Under the pieces are notes generated by a model. The model did not search any database. It was not told the origin of the DNA and saw only the letters and a list, made by a program, of their open reading frames with translations. Both the position numbers and the translations under genes were made by a program. A stretch of 25,246 bases of DNA, taken from NCBI GenBank assembly GCA_937906165.1, contig CALCYA010000114.1, positions 1-25,246 on the forward strand, read 5' to 3'. The DNA is from an uncultured Bacteroidales bacterium (GTDB taxonomy: Bacteria > Bacteroidota > Bacteroidia > Bacteroidales > Bacteroidaceae). Positions 1-6,541 of the stretch are shown here, in pieces. Position 1 is the first letter of the stretch; each line of letters begins with the position of its first letter.

Positions 1-682
1 TTACCTCGATGTCGCTGTGCATAATCTTGCGTGTCTCGTTGTACATCTTCATCTCTTCCTTGGTGTAACCGTTGTCGGTGAAAGAGTCAATCTGCGGGAT
101 AACGTTGAATGCCAACTGGTATGCGAACTTCTCCACTGTAGGCTCCTCGCCTGCGAGCACCTGACGGTACTGCTCATAGAGCTCGGCCATGGCAGCGGCA
201 CCTGCACCGCTGGCAGCCTGATATGTAGATGAATGTACACGCTTGATGTGTGACAGGCCCTCGATAGCCTTGAGTGCCACTACCATCTGGATTGTTGTAC
301 AGTTAGGGTTGGCGATGATGTTGCGTGGACGGTTGTAGGCATCGGTAGGGTTTACCTCGGGAACGACCAAAGGCACATCGCTGTCCATGCGGAACGCGCT
401 TGAGTTGTCAATCATCACTGCGCCGTGCTTTGTGATAGTCTCGGCAAACTCCTTTGACACACCGCCGCCGGCCGATACAAACGCATAGTCAACGCCCATG
501 AAGTCGTCGTTGTGCTTGAGTTCCTTTACCACATAATCCACGCCACGGAAATTATATACCTGTCCCGCGCTACGAGCAGAGCCGAAAAGCACCAACTCGT
601 CAAAAGGGAAATTTCTCTCGTCGAGGACGCGAAGGAACTCCTGTCCCACCGCTCCGCTGACACCTACGATAGCTATTTTCAT
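1..682 (-). CDS. asd: Aspartate-semialdehyde dehydrogenase, C-terminus cut by window edge
   Basis: This enzyme reduces aspartyl-4-phosphate to aspartate semialdehyde with NADPH, the branch point to lysine/diaminopimelate, threonine and methionine. The ATG at 680-682 opens a frame that runs to base 1 with no stop, giving 227 residues. The family is usually about 335 residues long, so about a third of the protein lies outside the window. Visible features are an N-terminal Rossmann start MKIAIVGVSGAVGQE, the substrate-region string VIDNSSAFRMD-like around residues 90-100, and the catalytic cysteine in NPNCTT at about C128. A QAASGAGA stretch follows in the catalytic domain. A Bacteroidetes -7 box lies about 45 bp upstream. 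The gene is divergent from tcdA with a 144 bp gap. The identification is firm because the catalytic motif and fold order match the bacterial Asd family. Confidence 0.95.
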   Translation of the reverse strand, partial: MKIAIVGVSGAVGQEFLRVLDERNFPFDELVLFGSARSAGQVYNFRGVDYVVKELKHNDDFMGVDYAFVSAGGGVSKEFAETITKHGAVMIDNSSAFRMDSDVPLVVPEVNPTDAYNRPRNIIANPNCTTIQMVVALKAIEGLSHIKRVHSSTYQAASGAGAAAMAELYEQYRQVLAGEEPTVEKFAYQLAFNVIPQIDSFTDNGYTKEEMKMYNETRKIMHSDIEV

Positions 683-726
683 TTTATCTTATAAATGTTT
701 TGATTATCAAATTTCTTATTGCTTTG

Positions 727-734
727 CAAAATTA
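727..734 (-). promoter_or_regulatory. Putative -7 promoter element of asd
   Basis: Read on the minus strand this is TAATTTTG, a perfect match to the Bacteroidetes -7 consensus TAnnTTTG, 45 bp before the asd ATG. I see no good -33 TTTG at the expected spacing, so the call rests on the -7 box alone. Confidence 0.45.
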
Positions 735-826
735 CGCAAATTTTGTATATATATTCCCCTCAATGGCTATTTTTTTGTACATTCGCTACCTGAAACGCCA
801 TTCAAAGCTATATAAAACTTATAAAT

Positions 827-1534
827 ATGAGTGATAACTGGTTACAGCGCGGCACGCTGATATTGGGCGAAGAGAAGCAGAAGAGACTGAGCGAGTCGCA
901 TCTGCTTGTTGTGGGAGTGGGCGGTGTAGGTTCCTGGGCAGCCGAGATGCTCTGCCGTGCAGGAGCCGGAGCAATGACCATTGTGGATGCCGACGCTGTG
1001 GACGTAACCAACATAAACAGGCAGATGCCCGCCCTCACAAGCACTGTGGGAAGGCCCAAATGCGATGTTGTTGCCGAGCGCCTGCTCGCGATAAACCCAG
1101 AGATGAAGGTTACCGTGAAGCAGATGTTCATAGACCCCGACAATGTCCCCGCCCTGCTTGACGAGGGAGTTTTCGACTTTGTCATTGATGCCATCGACAC
1201 CCTTGAGCCCAAGGGAGCACTCATCAGAGGATGCTGGGAGCGCGGGATAAAGATAATATCCAGCATGGGAGCAGGAGCAAAGTGCAACCTTGCCGACATA
1301 CGCACCGGCGACCTGTGGAAGAGCGAGCACTGCACATTGGCAAAGAACGTGCGCCGACTGTTGCGCGACGCCCGCGGCAGGCACAAGCTGCCCGTCATCT
1401 ACAGCATCGAGGAGCCGCGACGCGATGCCATACGCCCCAACCCGGCCGGAGGCAAGCCCATAATAGGCTCACTCGGATATTTCACGGCAACCTTCGGATG
1501 CCATATTGCTGAATATGTAATAAAGAATATATGA
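827..1534 (+). CDS. tcdA: tRNA threonylcarbamoyladenosine dehydratase (ThiF/MoeB superfamily)
   Basis: TcdA (formerly CsdL/YgdL) is an ATP-dependent enzyme that cyclises t6A to ct6A at position 37 of ANN-decoding tRNAs. The protein has 235 residues and reads as one E1-like domain. It has a glycine-rich nucleotide loop VGVGGVGSW at residues 29-37, the acidic strand end IVDADAVDVTNINRQ at 52-66, and FVIDAIDT at 118-125. A late RRDAIRPN motif at 198-205 is typical of this branch rather than of ThiF or MoeB. It is somewhat shorter than the E. coli protein. The ThiF/MoeB zinc cysteine pairs are not obvious. The stop overlaps the start of the next gene by four bases (ATGA), so the two are very likely translationally coupled. 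Assignment to TcdA within the superfamily is by motif recognition. Confidence 0.88.
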   Translation: MSDNWLQRGTLILGEEKQKRLSESHLLVVGVGGVGSWAAEMLCRAGAGAMTIVDADAVDVTNINRQMPALTSTVGRPKCDVVAERLLAINPEMKVTVKQMFIDPDNVPALLDEGVFDFVIDAIDTLEPKGALIRGCWERGIKIISSMGAGAKCNLADIRTGDLWKSEHCTLAKNVRRLLRDARGRHKLPVIYSIEEPRRDAIRPNPAGGKPIIGSLGYFTATFGCHIAEYVIKNI

Positions 1535-2202
1535 TTAAGATAGAAAACCTGACTAAGAAGTTCGGAGAGCTTGAGGTGCTCAAGGGAGTGAGCCTCACCG
1601 TCAACAAAGGCGAGGTGATAAGCATCGTCGGCCCCAGCGGAGCCGGCAAGACCACCCTGCTGCAGCTCATCGGCACCCTTGACAAGCCCACAAGCGGCAC
1701 CATACGCTTCAACGGCGAGGATACGGGCAAGATGGGCAGCAACAAACTCGCCACATTCCGCAACAGGCACATCGGGTTCGTCTTCCAGTTCCACCAACTG
1801 CTACCCGAGTTCACAGCACTCGAGAACATCATCATCCCTGCGCTCATTGCAGGACGCAAACGCAAGGAGGCCGAAGCCGAAGCCATGGAGCTGCTCGGCA
1901 TAATGGGCCTCAAGGAACGTGCCGGACACAAGCCAGCAGAGATGTCAGGAGGCGAGAACCAGCGCGTTGCCGTTGCGCGCGCACTCATAAACCGCCCCGA
2001 CGTGATACTCGCCGACGAGCCCTCGGGCAGCCTCGACAGCCACAACAAAGAGGAGCTCCACCGCCTGTTCTTCGACCTTCGTGACAAGCTCGGACAGACA
2101 TTCATCATCGTCACCCACGACGAGAAACTGGCATCGTACACCGACAGGACTATAAGAATGGTAGACGGAGTCATAGAGTCCGAAGACGTTAAAATAAGTT
2201 AA
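1531..2202 (+). CDS. lolD: LolD-like ABC transporter ATP-binding protein
   Basis: This is the ATPase subunit of a LolCDE/MacB-type transporter, which in Gram-negatives extracts lipoproteins from the inner membrane. The 223 residues hold a complete nucleotide-binding domain. Walker A is GPSGAGKTT at 34-42, with a Q-loop near Q86. The signature MSGGENQRVAVARA is at 138-151, Walker B VILADEPSGSLD at 158-169, and the switch histidine VTHDE at 195-199. FVFQFHQLLPEFTALEN is characteristic of the LolD/FtsE/MacB group. It starts inside the tcdA stop codon (ATGA overlap). No permease gene is adjacent; a LolC/E-type permease sits about 17 kb away at 18436-19662 and could be its partner. That pairing is inference. 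Confidence 0.88.
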   Translation: MIKIENLTKKFGELEVLKGVSLTVNKGEVISIVGPSGAGKTTLLQLIGTLDKPTSGTIRFNGEDTGKMGSNKLATFRNRHIGFVFQFHQLLPEFTALENIIIPALIAGRKRKEAEAEAMELLGIMGLKERAGHKPAEMSGGENQRVAVARALINRPDVILADEPSGSLDSHNKEELHRLFFDLRDKLGQTFIIVTHDEKLASYTDRTIRMVDGVIESEDVKIS

Positions 2203-2291
2203 TGACGGTAAAACCTTTTTACTTTTTTCATTTTCACATGTCAAAGTAGTAGATGATGAGCCAAGGCTCGTTGTTTTTCAATGTTTGTCTC

Positions 2292-2319
2292 TACAGCTCC
2301 TGCCCGTGCAGGAGCTGTA
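2292..2319 (+). other. Perfect hairpin in the leader of the Spy-like gene
   Basis: The arms TACAGCTCCTGC and GCAGGAGCTGTA form a perfect 12 bp stem around a CCGT loop. It lies 90 bp after lolD and 33 bp before the next start codon. No T-run follows, so it is either a Bacteroidetes-style terminator of the tcdA-lolD operon or a structured 5' leader of the next gene. Confidence 0.6.
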
Positions 2320-2352
2320 CTGCAAAGAATATAAACATAAAAACATACAGAA

Positions 2353-2841
2353 ATGAAGAAAGTACTATTCCTTATCGTTGCCGCCATGATGGCAACATTC
2401 TCATTCGCCCAGGAAGGCCGCGGCCAGCAGCGCCAGCGCATGGAATTCAACCCCGAAGAGATGGCACAGCGCCAGACAGCGCAACTCCATAGCGTGCTTC
2501 AGCTCGACAGCATACAGTACCAGGCGATACTCCTCATGAACTATGCCGACGCAGTGACAATGCAGGACAGCATCAACGCACGCCGCGCACGTGCCGAGAA
2601 GATGCGCGCCGAGGGCAAGAAACCCGAGCGCACTCGCCCTACCGAGGAGCAGATGAAAGCCATGATGGAGCTGCAGAAGCAGCGCGAAGAGGTGCGTAAC
2701 GAGCAGATGAAGCAGATACTCACCCCCGAGCAGTACGAGAAATACCTCAAACACCAGGAGGAGCAGCGCAAGAACATGCGCCGCGGCTGGGGTGGTCAGC
2801 GTGGCAACCGCGGCGGCCAGGGCCGTATGCCAAGACAGTAA
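2353..2841 (+). CDS. Small exported Spy/LTxxQ-like protein with basic Gly/Arg tail (hypothetical)
   Basis: The protein has 162 residues. The first 19 or so (MKKVLFLIVAAMMATFSFA) form a signal peptide with a likely cut before QEG, so it should act in the periplasm or outside the cell. The mature part is very rich in Gln, Glu, Arg and Met and is probably all-helical. A helix-forming pair of LTxxQ-like segments is visible: LHSVLQLDSIQYQ near residues 44-56 and ILTPEQYEKYLKHQEEQ near 121-137. LTPEQ is the hallmark of Spy/CpxP-type periplasmic chaperones and of related Bacteroides DUF4890-like proteins. The last 25 residues are a Gly/Arg-rich tail ending RGGQGRMPRQ. It stands alone between a leader hairpin and a strong terminator. 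The chaperone role is inference; the exported, charged, helical nature is read directly. Confidence 0.7.
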   Translation: MKKVLFLIVAAMMATFSFAQEGRGQQRQRMEFNPEEMAQRQTAQLHSVLQLDSIQYQAILLMNYADAVTMQDSINARRARAEKMRAEGKKPERTRPTEEQMKAMMELQKQREEVRNEQMKQILTPEQYEKYLKHQEEQRKNMRRGWGGQRGNRGGQGRMPRQ

Positions 2842-2866
2842 ATAAATAACAACATTTGTATTACCA

Positions 2867-2911
2867 ACGAGGGTGACCCAAAAGCAAAAATGGGTCACCC
2901 TCGTGATTTTT
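2867..2911 (+). terminator. Terminator after the Spy-like gene
   Basis: A perfect 14 bp stem (arms ACGAGGGTGACCCA at 2867-2880 and its complement at 2891-2904) encloses a 10 nt A-rich loop. It is followed by GATTTTTAT. It begins 26 bp after the stop codon. Confidence 0.85.
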
Positions 2912-2960
2912 ATAAGAGCAAACAACGCATAGGAATCAATTATTTTGAATAAGTAATAGT

Positions 2961-2998
2961 TTTGTTAGTAACAACATTATTACTAACAAAGTTGTTAC
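2961..2998. repeat. Overlapping inverted repeats that exclude each other
   Basis: TTTGTTAGTAA (2961-2971) and TTACTAACAAA (2980-2990) are a perfect 11 bp inverted repeat. GTAACAAC (2968-2975) and GTTGTTAC (2991-2998) are a second perfect 8 bp pair that shares bases with the first. Only one of the two hairpins can form at a time. No gene lies within 100 bp on the right. Confidence 0.5.
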
Positions 2999-3062
2999 AA
3001 ACCAAAAAGCACCTAATATTTGCTGAATACACAATATTTCCCGCATCGCTTTATTATAACCT

Positions 3063-3093
3063 GAGTTCGATATAAGTTCAACAGAATCGCGAA
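3063..3093 (+). repeat. 31 bp tail sequence shared with 6542-6572 (inverted)
   Basis: This stretch (begins GAGTTCGATATAAGTTCA, ends AATCGCGAA) recurs as its reverse complement at 6542-6572 with only three differences. At both places it lies directly outside the TGACA/TGTCA end of a palindromic intergenic element, so it seems to belong to the repeat unit. Confidence 0.7.
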
Positions 3094-3095
3094 CC

Positions 3096-3194
3096 TGTCA
3101 TGCTGGAACGAAGTGAAGCATCTCAAAGACGCAAGTGATGGAGATACTTCGCCTTGCTCAGCGTGTTGTTGAGGGCTTTGTCCGAAAAATGACA
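3096..3194 (-). repeat. Intergenic palindromic element, TTTTTCGG variant
   Basis: The element is bounded by TGTCAT at 3096 and ATGACA at 3189-3194. Read on the minus strand it starts TGTCATTTTTCGGACAAAG and continues through CAACAACACG.CTGAG and GCGAAGTATCT. The same order of motifs occurs on the plus strand at 10747-10839. It fills much of the 550 bp gap between 2842 and 3391, which I find free of genes. Confidence 0.7.
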
Positions 3195-3211
3195 CAGCGG
3201 AGACCTTTACT

Positions 3212-3249
3212 CATTAAACATCAAACGTTACACAATACACATTAAACAT
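3212..3249 (+). repeat. ACATTAAAC/ATTACAC short repeat tract
   Basis: This low-complexity A/C/T tract is built from CATTAAACAT, CGTTACACA and ACACATTAAAC. Very similar strings occur at 7451-7468 and 7598-7631, also in gene-free gaps next to palindromic elements. Confidence 0.5.
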
Positions 3250-3341
3250 AAGTATCCTCTTGTTTTAACCCTTTGGCTAAAATTGATTTTTCCAAGTTTT
3301 GCGAATATTTCCTGCACTCGCTGTAAAATGTCAAAGTAAAC

Positions 3342-3374
3342 TTTGCCTATCTTGCTCGTTTGTTACTATCTTTG
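3342..3374 (+). promoter_or_regulatory. Bacteroidetes promoter of the DUF3791/DUF3990 operon
   Basis: TTTG at 3342-3345 and TATCTTTG at 3367-3374 match the -33 (TTTG) and -7 (TAnnTTTG) consensus with a 21 bp spacer. Transcription would start near 3381, just before the ATG at 3392. This rules out an upstream start at 3299 for the gene. Confidence 0.75.
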
Positions 3375-3391
3375 CAATAAACTGCGAGTAT

Positions 3392-3820
3392 ATGAAACAG
3401 ACAACAGAAGCAGCGGTTCTGCCATTTAAGGTATTGGAGTTGGTAGGGCTTATATCGGAGAAAAAGCGTCTGTCATTTGAGGACGCGTTGTATTATCTCT
3501 ATAACTCCAAGCTGTACCATGATTTGGACAATCCAAGTTTGAAACTATGGTATTGCAGCGCGCTGCAGCTTTTTGATTATCTTGAGGAAGAAAAAGCAGC
3601 CGCGCGTATGCTCAGGATAACCAGGAACGAGGCGCTGTTTGTCATCTCATGCATAGAGCGGTATCGTTCAAGAGGGAACCTTTCCTCGGCCGACGTGCTG
3701 ACGATGTTCTGCGAGTTGGGAGTTGACAAGTTCCTGACAGCGAATTTTGAAGTCCTTCATTCGCAGAGCATGGAGTATATTCTGCACGAAATAGATTTGT
3801 TCATAAAAAAACACCGATAG
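3392..3820 (+). CDS. DUF3791-type protein with extra N-terminal helical domain (putative antitoxin or partner)
   Basis: The protein has 142 residues, with no signal peptide or membrane segment. It reads as two domains. The C-terminal part (about 76-142) carries ITRNEALFVISCIERYRSRG, then LSSADVLTMFCELGVDKFL and FEVLHSQSMEYILHEIDLFI. This is the pattern I recognise as DUF3791, a family that usually consists of short single-domain proteins. The N-terminal part (about 8-68) has SFEDALYYLYNSKLYHDL and LKLWYCSALQLFDYLEEE. I recall this style from separate small proteins beside DUF3791/DUF3990 genes, so this looks like a fusion of two normally separate parts. I chose ATG 3392 because the promoter at 3342-3374 leaves no room for a longer form. 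The next gene starts three bases after the stop. A role as neutralising partner of the DUF3990 protein is inference from operon order and family habit. Confidence 0.75.
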   Translation: MKQTTEAAVLPFKVLELVGLISEKKRLSFEDALYYLYNSKLYHDLDNPSLKLWYCSALQLFDYLEEEKAAARMLRITRNEALFVISCIERYRSRGNLSSADVLTMFCELGVDKFLTANFEVLHSQSMEYILHEIDLFIKKHR

Positions 3821-3823
3821 ATT

Positions 3824-4309
3824 ATGTTGTTATATCACGGTTCCACCATGGCTGTCCGCAAACCGACAGTTTCGCGAGGCAGGGCAAATACTGACTTCGG
3901 TAAGGGATTCTATACCACAACAAGTCGTGAACAAGCCGAGAAATGGGCCCGGATAAAGCGGGACAGAGAGGGAGGAGATGCCCGTGCTGTGGTATCGGTG
4001 TTTGAGATTGATGATGATATTCTAAACGACCGCTCATTCAATACGATGCACTTTGACGGTGCTACCAAAGAATGGCTTGACTTTGTTGTCGGTAACCGCC
4101 GGGGTAACACCAAGCACGGGTTCGACTTGATAATGGGACCGGTTGCGAACGATAAACTGTATGTAACCATTTCGCTTTACGAGAATGGGGTTCTTGACGC
4201 TGAATCGGCCATCATACAGTTGAATACACACCAGCTGTTCGACCAACTGTCATTCCACTCGGCAAAGGCCTGCAAACTTCTTACATTCGTGAAATCGGAA
4301 GTAATTTAA
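3824..4309 (+). CDS. DUF3990 protein, ADP-ribosyltransferase-like fold (putative toxin)
   Basis: The protein has 161 residues, predicted cytosolic. The start LLYHGSTMAV puts a histidine at residue 5 in a YHGS motif. FGKGFYTTTS places a tyrosine at residue 30 in a G-F-Y-T/S motif. This H...Y arrangement is that of the H-Y-E/Q branch of ADP-ribosyltransferases. Downstream are AEKWARI, FDLIMGPVANDKLY near residues 104-117, and DQLSFHSAKACKLLTF near 138-154, all typical of DUF3990. The DQLSF element could supply the third active-site position, but I cannot confirm it. The gene follows the DUF3791-type gene after three bases and precedes the ABC-F gene by nine. In my knowledge the substrate of this family has not been established. 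Toxin activity is inferred from fold, size and pairing with a small partner gene. Confidence 0.78.
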   Translation: MLLYHGSTMAVRKPTVSRGRANTDFGKGFYTTTSREQAEKWARIKRDREGGDARAVVSVFEIDDDILNDRSFNTMHFDGATKEWLDFVVGNRRGNTKHGFDLIMGPVANDKLYVTISLYENGVLDAESAIIQLNTHQLFDQLSFHSAKACKLLTFVKSEVI

Positions 4310-4318
4310 ATGTAATTT

Positions 4319-6190
4319 ATGGCAATTGACCTTCAGATAGAGAATATATCAAAGAGTTTCGGTGACTTGGTGCTCTTCAACGACATCTCGTTCACCATTG
4401 AGGAGCGCCAGCGCATTGGCCTCATCGCGTGCAACGGCAAGGGCAAGAGTACGTTGCTCAAGGTCATTGCGGGCGAGGAGCCGCATGAGGGTGGCAAAAT
4501 CACTATGCGCAACGACATACGTGTGGGTTATCTGGAGCAGGAGCCTGACTTTGACGGGGAGTTCACGGTGATTGAGGCGTGTCTCAGGCGCAACAGCGAG
4601 AAGGCTGACATCATCGCACGCTATGAGGCTGCCATTGAGGCCGGTGACCACAGTAACCTGCAGCACCTGATGGAGGAGATGGACCGCTTGCAGGCGTGGG
4701 ACTATGAGAACCGCGCGAAGCAGGTGCTGACGAAGCTGAAGATTAAGAATGTGAACCAGCCTATCAAGGAGCTGTCGGGTGGGCAGAAGAAGCGTGTGGC
4801 GTTGGCTGCGGTACTCATTGAAGAGCCGGAACTGATGATTCTTGACGAGCCGACGAACCACCTTGACCTTGAGATGGTGGAGTGGCTCGAGGAGTATCTG
4901 GCGCGCATGAGCGGCAGTCTGCTGATGGTGACGCACGACCGTTACTTCCTTGACAACGTGTGCAACGAGATAATTGAGATTGACGACCGCCGTGTGTACC
5001 GCTATAAGGGCAACTACAGCTACTTCCTGCAAAAACGCGAGGAGCGCCTGCAGAACCTGGCTGCCGAGACGGCACGAGCGCGTAATCTCATGCGTAAGGA
5101 GCTTGACTGGATGCGCCGCCAGCCGCAGGCACGTGCGCACAAGGCGAAGTACCGCATCGACGCGTTCTACAAGCTTGAGGAGAAGGCGGCAGCGATGCGC
5201 GATGACAGTAAGGTGTCGCTCGAGATAAAATCGCAATACATAGGCAACAAGATATTTGTGCTCAAGGCGCTCTCGAAGGCCTTCGGCAGCAAGGTGATTA
5301 CAAAGGATTTCTACTACACCTTCGCGCGCTACGAGAAGTTAGGCATTGTGGGCAACAACGGCACGGGCAAGTCTACATTCATAAAGATGCTGCTGGGGCG
5401 CACGGCTCCTGACAGCGGCACCATCGAGGTGGGCGAGACTGTGAAGTGGGGCTACTACAGCCAGGACGGCCTTTCGTTCAACGAGCAGATGAAGGTGATT
5501 GATGTTGTGAAGAATATTGCCGAGGTTATACCCGTTGCGGGCAAGATGCTGACGGCATCACAGTTCCTGCAACATTTCCTCTTCTCGCCCGAGAAACAGC
5601 ACAGCTATGTGTACAAGCTCAGCGGCGGCGAGAAACGCCGTCTCTACCTGTGCACGGTGCTTATGGCGAACCCGAACTTCCTTGTCCTTGACGAGCCCAC
5701 GAATGACCTTGACATAGAGACCCTGCAGATACTTGAGGAGTACCTGTGCGACTTCAAGGGGTGCGTGATTGTGGTGAGCCACGACCGTTACTTCATGGAC
5801 AAGGTGGTGGACCATATATTCGTATTCAACGGTGAGGGCGACATAAAGGACTTCCCGGGCAACTACAGCGATTGGCGTGACTGGCGCATCGAGGAGAAGG
5901 CAACCGCGGCCAAGGAGGCTGCCGAGAAGGCGGCGAAGAACGCACCGCCCAAGCAGAGCTACCGCACGGAGACAAAGCGCAAGCTCACCTTCAAGGAGCG
6001 TAAGGAGTATGAGGGCCTGGAGGAGGAGATAATGATGCTTGAGGAGGAGAAGGCATCCATTGAAGAGGCCATGAGCAGCGGAACGCTCGACAATGACACC
6101 CTACTGAAGCACTCCATGCGCATACAAGAGGTTATTGAACTCATCGACACAAAGACCGACCGCTGGGTAGAACTCAGCGAGTTTGCGTAA
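4319..6190 (+). CDS. ABC-F family ATPase, Uup-like
   Basis: ABC-F proteins lack membrane domains and act on the ribosome or on nucleic acid; Uup-type members also influence branch-migration and transposon excision. The 623 residues contain two nucleotide-binding domains. NBD1 has ACNGKGKST at 37-45, LSGGQKKRVALA at 152-163 and ILDEPTNHLD at 174-183. An arginine/lysine-rich linker follows (RKELDWMRRQPQARAHKAK). NBD2 has GNNGTGKST, LSGGEKRRLYL and VLDEPTNDLD. The C-terminal 75 or so residues form a charged coiled coil (ERKEYEGLEEEIMMLEEE...), the Uup C-terminal domain. The first Walker A glycine is alanine (A37). The gene begins nine bases after the DUF3990 stop, so it may be co-transcribed, though as a housekeeping gene it may have its own signal. 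Family firm; exact ABC-F subtype by domain layout. Confidence 0.9.
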   Translation: MAIDLQIENISKSFGDLVLFNDISFTIEERQRIGLIACNGKGKSTLLKVIAGEEPHEGGKITMRNDIRVGYLEQEPDFDGEFTVIEACLRRNSEKADIIARYEAAIEAGDHSNLQHLMEEMDRLQAWDYENRAKQVLTKLKIKNVNQPIKELSGGQKKRVALAAVLIEEPELMILDEPTNHLDLEMVEWLEEYLARMSGSLLMVTHDRYFLDNVCNEIIEIDDRRVYRYKGNYSYFLQKREERLQNLAAETARARNLMRKELDWMRRQPQARAHKAKYRIDAFYKLEEKAAAMRDDSKVSLEIKSQYIGNKIFVLKALSKAFGSKVITKDFYYTFARYEKLGIVGNNGTGKSTFIKMLLGRTAPDSGTIEVGETVKWGYYSQDGLSFNEQMKVIDVVKNIAEVIPVAGKMLTASQFLQHFLFSPEKQHSYVYKLSGGEKRRLYLCTVLMANPNFLVLDEPTNDLDIETLQILEEYLCDFKGCVIVVSHDRYFMDKVVDHIFVFNGEGDIKDFPGNYSDWRDWRIEEKATAAKEAAEKAAKNAPPKQSYRTETKRKLTFKERKEYEGLEEEIMMLEEEKASIEEAMSSGTLDNDTLLKHSMRIQEVIELIDTKTDRWVELSEFA

Positions 6191-6205
6191 TAACGAGGAA
6201 CATCA

Positions 6206-6541
6206 GTACGTATCTGGATGAAGTACGCGATTGTTTTCGCAGTCAATGTCATTTCGACAGAGTGCAACGACGGAGAAATCTCTGTATCCGTATTGCTTGA
6301 GATCCCTCACTGCGTATCGGGATGACAAGTACGCGACTGTTTTCGCTGTCAATGTCATTTCGACAGAGTGCAACGACGGAGAAATCTCTGTATTCGTATT
6401 GCTTGAGATCCCTCACTGCGTATCGGGATGACAAGTACACGACTGTTTTCGCTGTCAATGTCATTTCGACAGAGTGCAACGACGGAGAAATCTCTGTATT
6501 CATATTGCTTGAGATCCCTCACTGCGTATCGGGATGACAAA
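6206..6541 (+). repeat. Tandem array of 106 bp palindromic elements (three copies plus a fragment)
   Basis: TGTCATTTCGACAGAGTGCA starts at 6247, 6353 and 6459, an exact 106 bp period. Each unit is an 81 bp imperfect palindrome running from TGTCAT to GGGATGACA, plus a 25 bp spacer (AGTACGCGACTGTTTTCGCT...). The outer arms TGTCATTTCGA and TCGGGATGACA pair, and AAATCTC near the centre pairs with GAGATCC. A degenerate end fragment lies at 6206-6246. Copies differ at only a few bases, which suggests recent duplication. The array fills the gap between the ABC-F stop and the thioesterase leader. Open frames across it are by-products of the repeat. Confidence 0.9.

Noticed and set aside
808..1398. 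196-residue minus-strand frame opposite tcdA
   Set aside because: Antisense to a clear ThiF-type protein; Ser/Ala/Pro-rich shadow.
2867..2911. Palindromic element of the TGTCAT family
   Set aside because: Arms (ACGAGGGTGACCCA) are unrelated to the TGTCAT elements and it lies right after a stop codon with a T-run; it is a terminator.
3013..3195. 60-residue minus-strand frame over the palindromic element
   Set aside because: It consists of repeat sequence and has no start signal or family match; such peptides are common spurious calls over these elements.
3299..3391. 31-residue upstream extension of the DUF3791-type protein
   Set aside because: The promoter boxes at 3342-3374 lie inside it and it begins at a TTG codon.
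4349..5236. 295-residue minus-strand frame opposite the ABC-F gene
   Set aside because: Antisense to NBD1 with Walker and signature motifs; no recognisable protein pattern.
6206..6541. CRISPR array
   Set aside because: Regular 106 bp period, but the spacers are identical to each other rather than unique, the units are 81 bp palindromes, and no cas genes are near.
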